Assembly: GCA_961205875.1 (NCBI GenBank) | Contig: OY540822.1 | Coordinates: 2,978,501-3,042,500, forward strand | DNA length: 64,000 nt | Direction: 5' to 3' | From: Sialis fuliginosa | Taxonomy: Eukaryota; Arthropoda; Insecta; Megaloptera; Sialidae | Part shown: positions 1 through 10,999 of the stretch, one piece after another | Layout of the letters: every line of letters starts with the position of its first letter | How positions within the stretch are numbered: the stretch's first letter is position 1 | Position numbers and translations under genes: made by a program | The notes under the pieces: generated by a model | The model's input: the letters and a program-made list of their open reading frames with translations, nothing else | Told to the model about the DNA's origin: nothing | The model's database searches: none

Positions 1-90
1 TCAATAATAAAAAAAAGTCAATTTACTCAATTTATTAGACATTTTTCCCATTGGAAGCTTTAAATAACCAAAAAAGAGGTAAATATTATA

Positions 91-430
91 CCATAGACAT
101 AGAGCATGGACCACGCATCTAACTCGAAAACAGAGCCGTGTCAAAAGAAAGAGATAGAAAATGGGTTGTCCTTATTTAAACAAAAGTAACTATTTCTTTC
201 TTATTATAAAAAGAGATAGATATATGTATCCCAAACGCCACCGTATCTCTCTCACTGTTTTGAAGAAATATTACACCATTTTTTCGGGATACATCTATCT
301 CTTTTTCTAATAAGAATGAAATAAATGAATTATTAAATAAGGGCAAGTATATCCCAAATCATTTTCCATCTATTTCTTTTGACACGGCTGTTTTCGAATC
401 AGATGCGCGGTCCATGCTCTATGTCTATGG
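91..430. mobile_element. Short palindromic (foldback) MITE
   Basis: The first 80 or so bases, starting CCATAGACATAGAGCATGG, return as the reverse complement at the right end (…CCATGCTCTATGTCTATGG). The inverted match continues inward through ATCTATCTCTTTTT-type blocks, so nearly the whole 340 bp folds on itself. There is no coding capacity. The target duplication is not clear; a TA-like flank is possible. This is read directly from the sequence; the family is unknown. Confidence 0.8.
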
Positions 431-481
431 GTAAATAGGTTTTATTTTTTTAACAAATAAGACAGGTCTCAACCCTTCAGG

Positions 482-543
482 TTGTCACCCGGGTCGGACC
501 GCCCTGCCCCCCTACCCACCCCCTAACTACGCCGCTGACTGAC
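482..543 (-). mobile_element. hAT-like terminal fragment
   Basis: Read on the minus strand the stretch begins near CAGCGGCGTAGTTAGGGGG and continues G-rich. This resembles the CAGNGGCGTAG-type ends seen in many hAT transposons. No matching opposite end or 8-bp duplication was found, so it is at best a relic. Confidence 0.35.
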
Positions 544-1009
544 TTGATTTAGAATATACAATCCTTAAAAAAATTGATAAGTTAATAAAAAATTAAGGGA
601 TATTTTTTTGAACTCTTTTAACCCTTGGCAATGAACGGAAAGGGATGATAAAATTTGTTAAAAAAATTTTATTAAAAAATTAGAAAGCACAAACTTTTAA
701 ATGTGCTTTGGAACACGCAAATTAAATGAATTTTCGCGAAAATATAACTGTTTGAAAATTTAAATTTTTTGTTTTGCTTTTTTTTTAATTATCCCTTAAT
801 TTTTTTGAGGTGTGTATAATAAAACACCACTTTTACAAACGAAATTTTCTTGATTTGATTAGAGCAAATTTAGAAAAATCGATAAAAAAAATCAAAGATC
901 GGAGATTCAAAAATCGATTTTTCGATTAAATCGAATCGAGATCGGAAACCCTAAATTTAAATTATTAATTATTGTAGACTTGGACACTGTATCAACCATT
1001 GGACGGTAA
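544..1009. other. AT-rich stretch without recognisable content
   Basis: About 465 bp of A/T-rich sequence with homopolymer runs and no coherent open frame. Nothing identifiable is seen here. Confidence 0.6.
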
Positions 1010-1113
1010 ATGGTAAGTCCAATAAGAGATATTTTTCCGCAAAGTCGCGGGGCCCCCAGAGACGCGGGGCCCGTAGCATTTGCTACTCTCGCTACGTTGT
1101 TAATCCGGCCCTG
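1010..1113 (-). mobile_element. hAT-like terminus (CAGGGCCGGATTAA type)
   Basis: On the minus strand this reads CAGGGCCGGATTAACAACG followed by GC-rich blocks such as GGGCCCCGCG. That start is typical of hAT-type inverted ends. The 72-aa frame across it is a shadow. No partner end was found, so boundaries other than base 1113 are uncertain. Confidence 0.4.
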
Positions 1114-1867
1114 GTCCAGGCCCAATGGTTTAAAACAAACGAAAATTTAATGTTAATAACAATCCGGGTCGAATGAGACCATTTATGTATTGGCTCGAAA
1201 ACCAATCCTGGTTGGGCTGATTCTTTTAATTGGAAGTGGACTGTATGGAATATAGTATGATACATAAAGTGAAACGATACGAACTAACCTTCTTTTTGGT
1301 AGGTGCTCCGTCTCGTGGCTCCAATTGGCAGTGAGGGGTAAGACGTGGAAATAAGGGATAATCCGGGATCTCACTCCTGCACTCCACTACACTTTTCACT
1401 ATATGTATCAGTTTTATTGCTATTAACACTACTATAATATTTAATAAAATTAATGATATATGGAAATTTACTTGTATAGTTTCACCAACGGTGGTTCTTA
1501 ACATTCTTACTTCTTATCGCTAAAATCTCAATTCCCTTTAGGGTGGGGGGTATGAACATATTATCCGGCATGCAATGCCATCTAGGAACGAAATCGAAAA
1601 TGCTATGAGACCGGCTACAACACTATATATTAATCATAATTAACATATTTTCATTATCATATTTTTATTTAGATATATTATGTTTACTTTTTAAATTAAT
1701 ATAGAATTTATGACAATAAAACGTCTAAAAATGATATTTAACTTTGTTTATTTTTCCACAACAAAATATATAAAAATTTTAATAAAAATTATGTGTTGTA
1801 TACAAAAGTATACATCAATAAACATCATAGTTCAACTCATTTGAAATAAAAATCAAATTCAGCTATT
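1114..1867. other. Unannotated flank left of element A
   Basis: About 750 bp of mixed sequence. It holds only short open frames (63 and 92 aa) that overlap each other on one strand and match no family I recognise. The last 250 bp are very AT-rich. It is the original left flank of element A. Confidence 0.5.
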
Positions 1868-1871
1868 ATAG

Positions 1872-2480
1872 TATAACGTAATGAATTAGAATAAAACCCA
1901 GTGTAAAAATTAACAATAATTAATTTATTATAAGTAGGCTTATTTAAATACAAAATTACCTTAATTACATAGAAGTATTATACAATCATAGTTGATCTTA
2001 ACGTAATCCAAAAACAACAACAAAAAACGAACCGTGCACAATCGTAACAAATGTAAACACAAAATAAAAAAAACAGTGAAATAAATAATGTAATATCAAA
2101 AACACTATTTTAAAAACTAATAAGACGATTTATAGCGTATCACTGATGATTTTAATATTGAATTACACCGAAATAACTATATGAATGTATAAATGTTTAT
2201 AAATATAGCGAGAGAACACACAATCAAGAATTTACAATATAACACTTAGGAATTACGATAATTTTAAACTCAATCACTGGAAGGATAGGTTATAAGGAAC
2301 TCCCGTGCAGTTATTATTGACTTGATTTCAAGAACTCCGTAAACTATATTTTGCTTCGGAAGCCAAAATTGTACTGTCGTCTGTTGCTTACGTTTTCAAA
2401 AAATTGTTCAATTCCCCCCTCTACGAGGTTACGTGCGTATTTATTGTATGCGGAATTTCTAGTTAGATAATATTGTTATA
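1872..2480 (-). repeat. Element A 3' LTR
   Basis: A 609-bp direct copy of 32096-32704. It ends in short inverted TATAAC/GTTATA and abuts a purine-rich tract at 2481-2490. The stop codon of the last pol frame uses the first LTR bases. Confidence 0.9.
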
Positions 2481-2490
2481 GTCTCCCCAC
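2481..2490 (-). promoter_or_regulatory. Element A polypurine tract
   Basis: The minus strand reads GTGGGGAGAC immediately before the LTR start TATAAC, the expected place and composition for the plus-strand primer of an LTR retroelement. Confidence 0.6.
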
Positions 2491-3083
2491 TTCGTTCTGG
2501 AGTTCCGGGTTCCTTGGATAATACACACGTAGCTGGTCCACGTGAGCACGCACGACTTCTTCCTCTTGATCTAAAGGTGCTAATAATACATTTCCTGGAC
2601 CTGTCATTTCAATTATTCTCATTGGTTTAGACCATTTCCAACGAAACTTGGATCCTTCATTGCCGCCAGGTGTAGGTGCGGGATATATTCTTTTCAACAC
2701 CGTCTGCCCTATAGCATAAGGATTCGGTCGTCGCCCACGGTTATACAGACGTTCCATACACGGTACTCATCGCCTGTTCCACTTCCTCAACTGTCGGTCT
2801 TCGTTCCGTACTCGTTATATGCTGAAGTCCCCACTGTTGCAATAACGGTTGAGGTAGCTCGCGTCCCAAGAACAAGACTGCGGGAGACTGCTTGGTAGCC
2901 TCATTTTCCGCGGTGTTATGCGACAACGCAACATAGGGTACTTTCGAACCCCAATCTCGATAGTTGTTTCCTATTTGATTCAACAGGATCGTTAAAGTAG
3001 CCTTTACGTCGCGATGTACCCTCTCTACCATATTATCTTGAGGTCGATATGAAGATGTAGTAACGTGTTTTATTCCCAGGCTA
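2481..3083 (-). pseudogene. Element A integrase, C-terminal part
   Basis: Two overlapping minus-strand frames continue the integrase begun at 28.6 kb. The upstream frame (to 2741) holds the core segment LGIKHVTTSSYRPQDNMVER, whose last glutamate fits the catalytic E of the DDE triad, followed by an HRD-like helix. The second frame (2476-2757) has a C-terminal domain with a PYAIGQTVLKR-like strand and a run ending at the LTR. The two frames overlap by 17 bp and need a frameshift near 2745, so the protein is broken. The D,D half of the core is more than 25 kb away beyond transposon D. The stop codon falls inside the LTR. Confidence 0.8.
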
Positions 3084-3648
3084 TGCACGTTAGGGTGTCC
3101 GTTATTTCCCGAATTGCGTTTTTTTTCATCTCCCACCCCCTAGAGTACTTCTATTCTACTAGAAAATGAGAAAGCTGGTTAAAAAATGAGCATTAAATTG
3201 AGTTAGACTGGCCCCCAAGCAGCTTGTATTTTTACATGTATTTTAAATGGGACGAAATTCAAAGTTTAATATTGAGCGCTAAAAATGATGAAAAAATCTG
3301 AAAAAATTCACAAAGGTACCTTTCAACAACCCAAAAAGCCACCTTGAGGTCGATATGAAGATGTAGTAACGTGTTTTATTCCCCAGGCTATGCACATTAG
3401 GGTGTCCGTTATTTCCCGAATTGCGTTTTTTGCATCTCCCACCCCCTAGAATACTTCTATTCTACTAGAAAATGAGAAAGCTGGTTAAAAAATGAGCATT
3501 AAATTGAGTTAGACTGGCCCCCAAGCAGCTTGTATTTTTACATGTATTTTAAATGGGACGAAATTCAAAGTTTAATATTGAGCGCTAAAAATGATGAAAA
3601 AATTTGAAAAAATTCACAAAGGTACCTTTCAACAACCCAAAAAGCCAT
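3037..3648. repeat. 306-bp tandem duplication across the A/D junction
   Basis: The segment starting CTTGAGGTCGATATGAAG at 3037 starts again at 3343. Each copy carries a piece of element A integrase, the 6-bp target site and the first roughly 250 bp of transposon D. The copies differ at a few positions, including the target site (TGCACG in the outer copy, TGCACA in the inner). The duplication therefore arose after D inserted. Confidence 0.85.
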
Positions 3649-6345
3649 GAATTTTTTCAGATTTTTTGGTTGCATATTGCGCCGTAAAAAATTCTTAAAT
3701 ACTTTTTAAAATTAGAAAATTAGACACTGAACGTTTTATATTGAGCACTAATAATGATGAAAAAATCTGAAAAAATTCACAAAGGTACCTGTAGAACTCG
3801 TCTGGCACCCTAAAGGCCATAATCGCTTACAACAGATTTTAAATTTAAAGACAAACATCATCGGTTATATTTTTCTTGGTGGAGCTTACACTTGCAGTTA
3901 TAAGATTTTAAATAAAAACAATAAATATACGTCCATTTCAAATAATGATTTATTATTACAAATTTTGCTTTTGTTACCTAATTTCTTATATTTATTATGG
4001 TTATTTACTTATGTATATTTTAAATCTAATATGTATCTACAGTTTATATTGGATTTGGATATTATTTTATACATTTTAACAATAAAATATTAATATTTTA
4101 TTTTTTGCTATTACATTTTACGTTTTACACATCATATTTTTCGAGATAAGCGGTAAAAGATACAAAAAGAAGCTTTTTTATGTAGGTAGAGTTAATTAAT
4201 TAATTGTATAAACAACAAATTTTTATAAAAATTGTGTAGTGTGTAATATACAATAAAATAACTCAAAAACTACTGAACCGATTTTAATGCGGCTTTCACC
4301 AATAGATAAATAATTGTTCGGAGCAGGTTTTTGGCTATTATTTTTTTAATGTTGCTGGTTCTATGAAACAACTGTATTTGTTTATAATAAAAAAAATTCA
4401 ACAATAAGATTTCAATGCCACTATTTGCGATATTGATAAATTTTACTTTTTTATGGCGACAATCGATTGGAAACACATACAAACAATTTTACAAAAATAA
4501 AGGTTTTACAAAAAATTGTATTGTGAATAATAAACAACCATGATTCCATTATTAATAATTTAATTAAACAAAAACAATTGAAGATGTCAGATCCTAATTT
4601 TCAGTGAATGTTCTGTACTACAGAATGTTTATTTTCCAGGAGTATCAACTTAAAAAACGTTAAACTTAATTAGTTATTACTTATTACAGCTTAAAAGAGT
4701 GTGTTTTCAGCCATTTTAATCAGCGTAACGGATAAACAAATGATTTTTTAATTTTTTTTCAAAATTTTACATGAAAACTTTTTTTATAATACTTATTTAG
4801 ACCGCTATTTACCAAAAATCAGAAAATCTTAAGAATTTTGCAAATGAACCATGGTTAACCCCTGTCGCGAACAACCTAAATCGGAGCAAACTTAGGGTAT
4901 TATTCTCTCCATATTTGTAACAAATGCTGTTAGTATTAAAACTGTACCCAAAAATAATATGTTTTAGCCTCCACAGACTGGACTATAAAAGTTGTAGTTT
5001 ATATTCAATTTCTTAGCAGAAAGTATTAACTAATGTAATTTTCATCTGTATCATGATGTATAAAAAAGTCTTGTGTCGACCAGGGCAGTTTATTTGCAAT
5101 AATAATTTGCGTTTCTTGTAATATAAATATAAACAATAAAATCACTACCTTTTTTTAACCCACTCGTAGGTATACATATTTAACAAAATATAAAAATTTC
5201 AAATTCCTTTTTTATAGTCATTGGGCATTATAATGACTAGTTTAAAATTTTTAAATTACATTTAAAAAGGTGCAATGGCTATCACTAGACTTTCTTTGTC
5301 GTTTTTTAACGACTACAGATCGGCACATAACCATCAAGTCGAAAATAATCAGAATGGATTCAGAGAAGGTTAAAATGGATATTGCCATCAAAATCCGAAA
5401 TTGAAAAAATTGGTTTAACAATACTAACTTCAAATTTGATAGGGGGGTAGACAAAACAAGTTTTGAAGTTCGAAGCAAAAGAATTGTATATTAAATTAAG
5501 AAATTTTTATTTGATTTGCTATAGTTTTACAAATGTTGTTTCTTATGGGCCCCTATGACTCCACCCCCTTTATTTAAATTGCTTTAAATTTATAAGTTTT
5601 TTTAAAGGGAGCATAACATTAAACGAATATACTTCGCCTTTCAGTGGGGGGGGGGGTACATACTTCTACCCCCCTCAAAATCTTTTAATCTCCACCTTAT
5701 CCATATTAATGAGACATATAATTTTATATCAAGTTAATATATTTAAATACTAAAATTCGAAATATCAAATATTTATTGCCACAAAATTTACTTATACAAT
5801 TTTCAATAAATTACATAATAATTTAATTGCACAAATATATATGAATACTATAAACAAAAAGTAGTTCTTTATCTAGCAAATGAATTTCAAAATATCTGTT
5901 TTTGTTTGATACATGGAGAAATGATATAAATATTATAATAATCAAATGGGAGGAGCCTACTATGTTTGTGATAAACGAAAATGAATACAAATTGCAAGAC
6001 CATTAATGCAGGTGACTGTACCTTTCAACAACCCAAAAAGCCTTGAATTTTTTCAGATTTTTTGGTTGCATATTGCGCCGTAAAAAATTCTTAAATACTT
6101 TTTGAAATTAGAAAATGTTGGCGTTTCACGTGATTTTTCGCATATTTATTAACAATATCTCGCCAATTTCAATAATCTTATTCATTTATCAGAAAGCTGA
6201 CATCTAAACCTTGGATTTGATGGCTGGAAAAAAATTTTCCATTGACCGGATGCCAAGCTATGAAGGTTTAAAGTTTTAAAAATATTGCAGGTATTCAAAT
6301 TAGTTATTAGAACACGAAAAAACTTACTTGCGGCTGGCTCCCTTA
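3397..6345. repeat. Element D left terminal inverted repeat (interrupted)
   Basis: Pieces 3397-3787 and 6021-6345 are the reverse complement of 28060-28599. The R element at 3788-6018 splits them. An internal partial repeat (about 3652-3785) resembles the adjacent arm sequence, so this arm is longer than the right one. Confidence 0.8.
3788..6018. mobile_element. R element copy 1 (TA-flanked, non-autonomous)
   Basis: A 2.23-kb repeat inserted at a TA in the D arm, with TA on both sides (3786-3787 and 6019-6020). The uninterrupted D sequence is visible in the tandem copy at about 3315. The right end is TGCAGGTGACTG. The left end starts at CCTGTAGAACTCGTC and lacks the first CAGTCR seen in the other copies. 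Short frames inside (70 and 75 aa) are not conserved as proteins. TA duplication plus short inverted ends suggests a Tc1/mariner-mobilised non-autonomous element. Confidence 0.8.
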
Positions 6346-6542
6346 ATAGAATCACAATTCCGGTCCTAGGACAAGCTTAACATGAAACCCAAATTGAATA
6401 ATTTTTCTTTATAGTTGTATAAAATCGAGAAAATTGAAGTGCCGTATTTTAGTTAAATATTAGTTAAGAATTAATTTTAATACTTTTCAAGATATAATTT
6501 ATTACATGTTGATGATTGTATCACAAAATTGAATATTTTTAT

Positions 6543-8223
6543 TCACCTATCTTTTAATTTTTTCAAAATGGTACCTTTATTTGCATTTGGACATTTTTTT
6601 TTGTATTCTTCGACCACAGAGATTAAATACTGTTTTTGTTCTTCATCTCGGGTAAGAATGTTTACGTATTCCTGACACAGTTTCACAGCCCTTTCTACTG
6701 AACCATTAACAACTTTGAGGTGTTTTACAAAAGCTAGACTTTCAACATATGCGTCATTGGATGGCCAAGTAACTGGATCATATTGTAAAAAGTCTTTACT
6801 CAGTTTAAATCTATCAAAAATTTTTAATGATTGACTATTTATAAAATAGTCCATATCTTTTGTTTGTAAAGTTTTCATCTGCGCAGTTAAATTTACATGT
6901 AAACGTTTTGGTGAATTATCGTCTAAATTTGTGTTGCAATTTAATGCTTGGATCATACGACGTTTCACAACCGGTGAAATTTCATCATCAAAAAAAGCAA
7001 AAGCACTACGTTCAGGGGCTAAATACCATAAATGGTTTTCCATTTTAGCTAAAGCTACAGCTGAAATATCTGCATCAACTATTTTATAATTATTAATTTG
7101 TTTAAGCATCTGAAGATCAAGATTTGGAGCTTTAATAGACTGTGAAGCATTGTACCAAGCCTTTAAATAAACGGAGACTATGAATTGACTCAACTGAAAC
7201 AGATTTTCTTTTTCGACTTCTTCAATTTGAAACTGCGAACTAAATAAATAAATTTTAATAACGTAAATAGCCTTCGACATCAATCGAGCATGGTGGTATG
7301 CTCCAGGCTTACAAAAATCTACTCCTGAGTCTTCTCCTAAAAATACAAGTGATAGGTTCAATAGCTCTCTGTAGTCATCTCGAGGTAATACTTTTTCTAA
7401 AATAACTTTTTATGAATTTTATTTTTTTCTTGATTTCGGGAACTAAGTTTGAGTGAATTTTCCGTTTACCGGTGTTATATTTGCTTTGATCAATATTTGA
7501 CCAACTGTTTTGAAATTTCTTGAACATTGGAACATCCGGGTCACTTGATCCAGGAAATTTTAAGGAAAAAATTGCTCCTAAAACTAGTTCCCAAATGTGA
7601 TGGCGACAAGGTAAGTATAGAAGATCTTTTTCTAGTAATTGCTCTAAAATAACAGCTGCACCGGACCTGCGTCCTAGGTTAGCGTTTGTTGTGTCGCAAC
7701 ATATACCTTCCACTATATCCCCATGATTTTAGGGCATTATAAACGGCGTCGACTTGTGTGACACCTTTTCCATTTTCCAAGGCTGGTACATTAATTATTT
7801 TTTCAATTTCTCCACTTGTTATAACAATAGGTAACCTATCAACTTTTTTACACGAAACCTCGTCTGGAATAATTTTACCATCCCAATGTACAACGAGATG
7901 ATTGATTTTTTGGTTTTTTAATAGTTTTTTTGATTCTTCAGCTATCTTCATGCGAAGTTTCGAGCGTGTATTATTAAAGGAAGTTTTATTCAAAATGAGA
8001 TTTTCAACTGGGTATCCTAATCCCTTTGCTACAGATGCAATAATATGCACTGAATTTCTGTAGCTTATCCTGCAATTATCCAAAGCTTCCACAACGTCTT
8101 CTGTCATTATATCTATTTGTCCTCTTATGTTTTTATTAATATAATGCCATGCTAAACTTGTTTGAGACTCACTTTTCGTACCTTCACTAGCAGTTTCTTG
8201 AGGTGTTAAAGATTTAGTGGCTT
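6543..8223 (-). pseudogene. Element D transposase, main catalytic exon
   Basis: Three successive minus-strand frames (185, 112 and 272 aa) read as one protein broken by two small indels, near 7710-7720 and 7390-7420. The first frame has HWDGK around residue 118, a likely first catalytic D. The second frame opens with DTTNANLG, a likely second D, and then CRHHIWE, a C-x2-H followed by an acidic residue as in several DDE transposase superfamilies. The third is largely alpha-helical and begins near NLSLVFLGED, then PGAYHHARLMSKAIY. A splice acceptor (TTTCTTTCAG) lies just upstream at about 8224. I recall similar uncharacterised proteins from aphids and hydra but cannot name the superfamily. Confidence 0.7.
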
Positions 8224-8338
8224 CTGAAAGAAACAAAAATAAAATTTAAACAAAATGTGTATTAATATTTTTAAAAATTTTTTATATTTTAAATATACAT
8301 TTTTCTTATTTTATTAATAAACAGATAATTAAAACTAT

Positions 8339-8981
8339 TGTAGGGGCTTCCGCGATTTACGCTGGTTCACAATTTTAGAAACCCGTTAACATTTCCCAAA
8401 TATTTATTTTACGTATATATGCCCAAAATGGGTGTGAAACTGTACTCCCGGATCGCGATGGATCGATCGATCTATACTTAAGAGAAAACCAGTCCCTACC
8501 TTTAGATCCCGATTGCAGCGTTCTCTCCAACAGTGTATAGGTTTTAGGATGAGGTTTCAAAGGATACCTTTGCCGTGGAAATGGCAATCGCCAATCTGTG
8601 GAGCAGGTCCTAATTTCCTCCAGATTTCCTCGCACACTGAACTTCACAATGGCTATGAACACACACGTGTACCCACAAAAATGTACAACAAAATATTCAC
8701 TATATATAGTACAACAAAACAATGTATCAACCAAACTGCAAGAAATCACCCTGTCTCATATATAGCGCAAAAATATTTCTATTACGGCCTATTTAAAAAA
8801 ACTTAAGGTTAAAATTAACGCTTAAAGCCGGATTCATAAAAAAAACACAAAGGCAGATAGATATCTATGCACTTCGTGTTATAGAACGTAAATGCATGAG
8901 AAACATGTAGAGTCAAAGAACCATCCTAACATGTTCAAACGAAAATATATCGCGTCACTATAATATACAGTGGCGCCAACA
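8339..8981 (-). repeat. BEL/Pao 3' LTR
   Basis: A 643-bp direct copy of 25985-26627 with TG…CA ends. It holds 97- and 124-aa open frames that recur in the other LTR; they are non-coding artefacts of the LTR sequence. Confidence 0.92.
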
Positions 8982-8995
8982 CACCCCCCGCCCTG
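8982..8995 (-). promoter_or_regulatory. BEL/Pao polypurine tract
   Basis: The minus strand reads CAGGGCGGGGGGTG directly before the 3' LTR. Position and purine content fit a polypurine tract. Confidence 0.7.
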
Positions 8996-9154
8996 AAAAA
9001 CATTTCAGAACCCTGGGAGGAAAATTTAAAAATAAATTTTTCAAAACAAACAAAAAAAAAAAAACTAAAAAGTTTTCTAACTTACATGTACCTAACCTAA
9101 TCGCAAAAAAGTGAAAATAAAAATAAATTCTGGTCACTTAGAGAAGTGACGTCG

Positions 9155-9355
9155 CTATTGCGTAGGCAATGGGCATAAGCGTACGACAGGACGCTTATAA
9201 ATGCCGCTCTTTATGCGGACTTCAGCTACTAGTATCACACCATCGGTACCGGGAAAAACTTCCGTTATAATTCCGGTTGGCCAGTGTAACGGTGGAATAT
9301 TATCCTGTTTAAGAGGAACCAACGTACCGCGGGTAACCGATGGGCGAGCTTCCAT
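9155..9355 (-). pseudogene. BEL/Pao pol C-terminal end (DUF5641-like)
   Basis: A 66-aa frame with GTLVPLKQDNIPPLHWPTG, then VFPGTDGV and YKRPVVRLCPLP, the hallmark tail of BEL/Pao integrases. It overlaps the end of the main integrase frame in another register, so one indel between about 9265 and 9400 separates them. The stop at 9155 is the natural end of pol; about 160 bp of untranslated sequence follow before the tract and LTR. Confidence 0.8.
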
Positions 9356-10728
9356 TTCTGGCGAACCTGGAGTTGAGTCAAGTATTCAACATGCCAGCGT
9401 TGCCAGAAGGATTGAACTAAATGGTCCAATAAACGCTTCCTATTTAAAAGGTTTGTCGGCGGGTCAGGCAGATCAGGAGCCGGCAACGACGACAACGGAG
9501 TTAAAGTTAAAAAATGAGCAGGCGTTAATGGTAGCGGATCGGAAGGGTCCGTACTTAACCACGAAAGAGGTCGCGAATTTAAAATTGCCTCAATTTGAGT
9601 GAGTACAGTACTCAGCTCTTCATAGGTCAAAATTTGCTGACCAATTGTTTTAAATAAAATAGTTTTTACCGCCTTCACTTGTGACTCCCACACTCCTGAG
9701 AAGTGGGGGCTTAAGGGGGGTTGAAAAACCCATTTTATCTTACGCGAAGCGAGCTCATTATCGATCGTCGTACGATACTGATCCGATGCTAATAACGTGT
9801 GTAGCTGCTCTAACTCATTTCGGGCCCCGATATAATTAGTGCCCCGATCACTGTACATAATTGAACAGGCACCTCGACGCGACAAAATTCGTTTAAATGC
9901 GGCTAGGAATAAGTCCGTAGATAAGGCGGACACAAGTTCTAAGTGTAACGCTTTCGTTACAAGACAAATAAATAAACATAAATAGGCTTTTTGGGACTGG
10001 ATGGCTCGTCTGCGCCCCAATGTAATCCGAAACGGTCCGGCAAAATCCGTACCGCAGTGCAAAAAGGGTTTCGCTTCGTTTATCCTGATGGCAGGCAAGT
10101 CGGCCATTTGAGGAAAAACATTTTTCGGTTTGAAGCGAAAACAATGATTACATTGACGTAATCGAAAACGTATGGCATTGCGCGCCCCAACAATCCAATA
10201 ATGTTGGCGCAAAAGTGCGACCACTAAGGACGGGCCAGTATGTAAATTTTGTCTGTGACAATTGTCAATTAGAAGTTCGACAAAATGGTCGCTCCGCGGC
10301 AAGAGTACCGGGTGCTTTTGCTCGAACTCTAGTCCAGATTTCGTGATTCGCCCGCCGACACGAATTACTCCGTCGTGTAAAAAAGGGTTTAAATGACGAA
10401 TCAAATTCGAAACTGGTTTATTTTTTTGTAAAGCGAGTATGTCTGAATTAAAATAACGACGCTGTATGACTTTAATTAAATAACTTTCCGCCGATTGTAA
10501 GTTGGTGGTAGTCATACAGTTTGACAATTTTAAAATATGTGCGAATCGTAACACGTATACAGTGGAACGAATTAATCGCGTCCACGACGAACAACGAAGT
10601 ATTAATTCATATAACGAGTCAGGATGCGTTACCGCAGTGTGTACGGAAATCACTTTTGCTTCCGGTAAATCAACTTGATTAATAGTAGAGATGTTTCGAA
10701 TAGGCCATGAATATCTAATTTTAACCAT
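9265..10728 (-). pseudogene. BEL/Pao integrase
   Basis: A 487-aa minus-strand frame. The N-terminal zinc-binding part includes H-x-H around HRQNLHTG and CNHC near residue 193. The catalytic core has CGTDFAGPF (D228), YSDRGTNYIG (D294) and GVWESQVK (E348), giving an intact D,D,E set. The last about 27 residues run into the wrong frame, and the true C-terminus is in the next frame downstream. The first about 10 residues are also shifted relative to the RNase H frame (indel near 10715). It inserts the cDNA into host DNA; here it is broken at both edges. Confidence 0.85.
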
Positions 10729-10999
10729 TCAGGGCCGGTTGCCCAATTTTTCACACTCATAAATTGAGCAGGTCGCATTCCTCGAGAAAGACAATCACTA
10801 ATGTTATTGACACCGTCAATATGATACCAATTATGTGGTAGAACTAAATCTTGTACCTGCGCGACTCTATTGGCTACAAAAGTTTGCCACCTAAGTGGAG
10901 GGTATGAGATCCAGCTTAGCGCGACAGTTGAATCGGTTAAAGCGACTAACTTATTGATTTTAATGCGTGCGGCTAAACTTTTTTCCACAAAATTTAATA
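10650..10999 (-). pseudogene. BEL/Pao RNase H region and linker
   Basis: The frame contains ALTDSTVALSWI and NNISDCLSRG, signatures of the degraded RNase H-like domain of BEL/Pao pol. It follows RT after removal of the palindromic insert at 11000-13472. The frame's apparent start at 11012 lies in the insert and is not real. It passes into the integrase frame through an indel near 10715. Confidence 0.8.

Noticed and set aside
8375-8806. 97- and 124-aa frames, repeated at 26021-26452
   Set aside because: They lie wholly within the two BEL LTRs, on opposite strands of the same bases, with no domain; they are duplicated only because the LTRs are.
9201-9602. 133-aa plus-strand frame
   Set aside because: Shadow of the BEL integrase C-terminus on the other strand.
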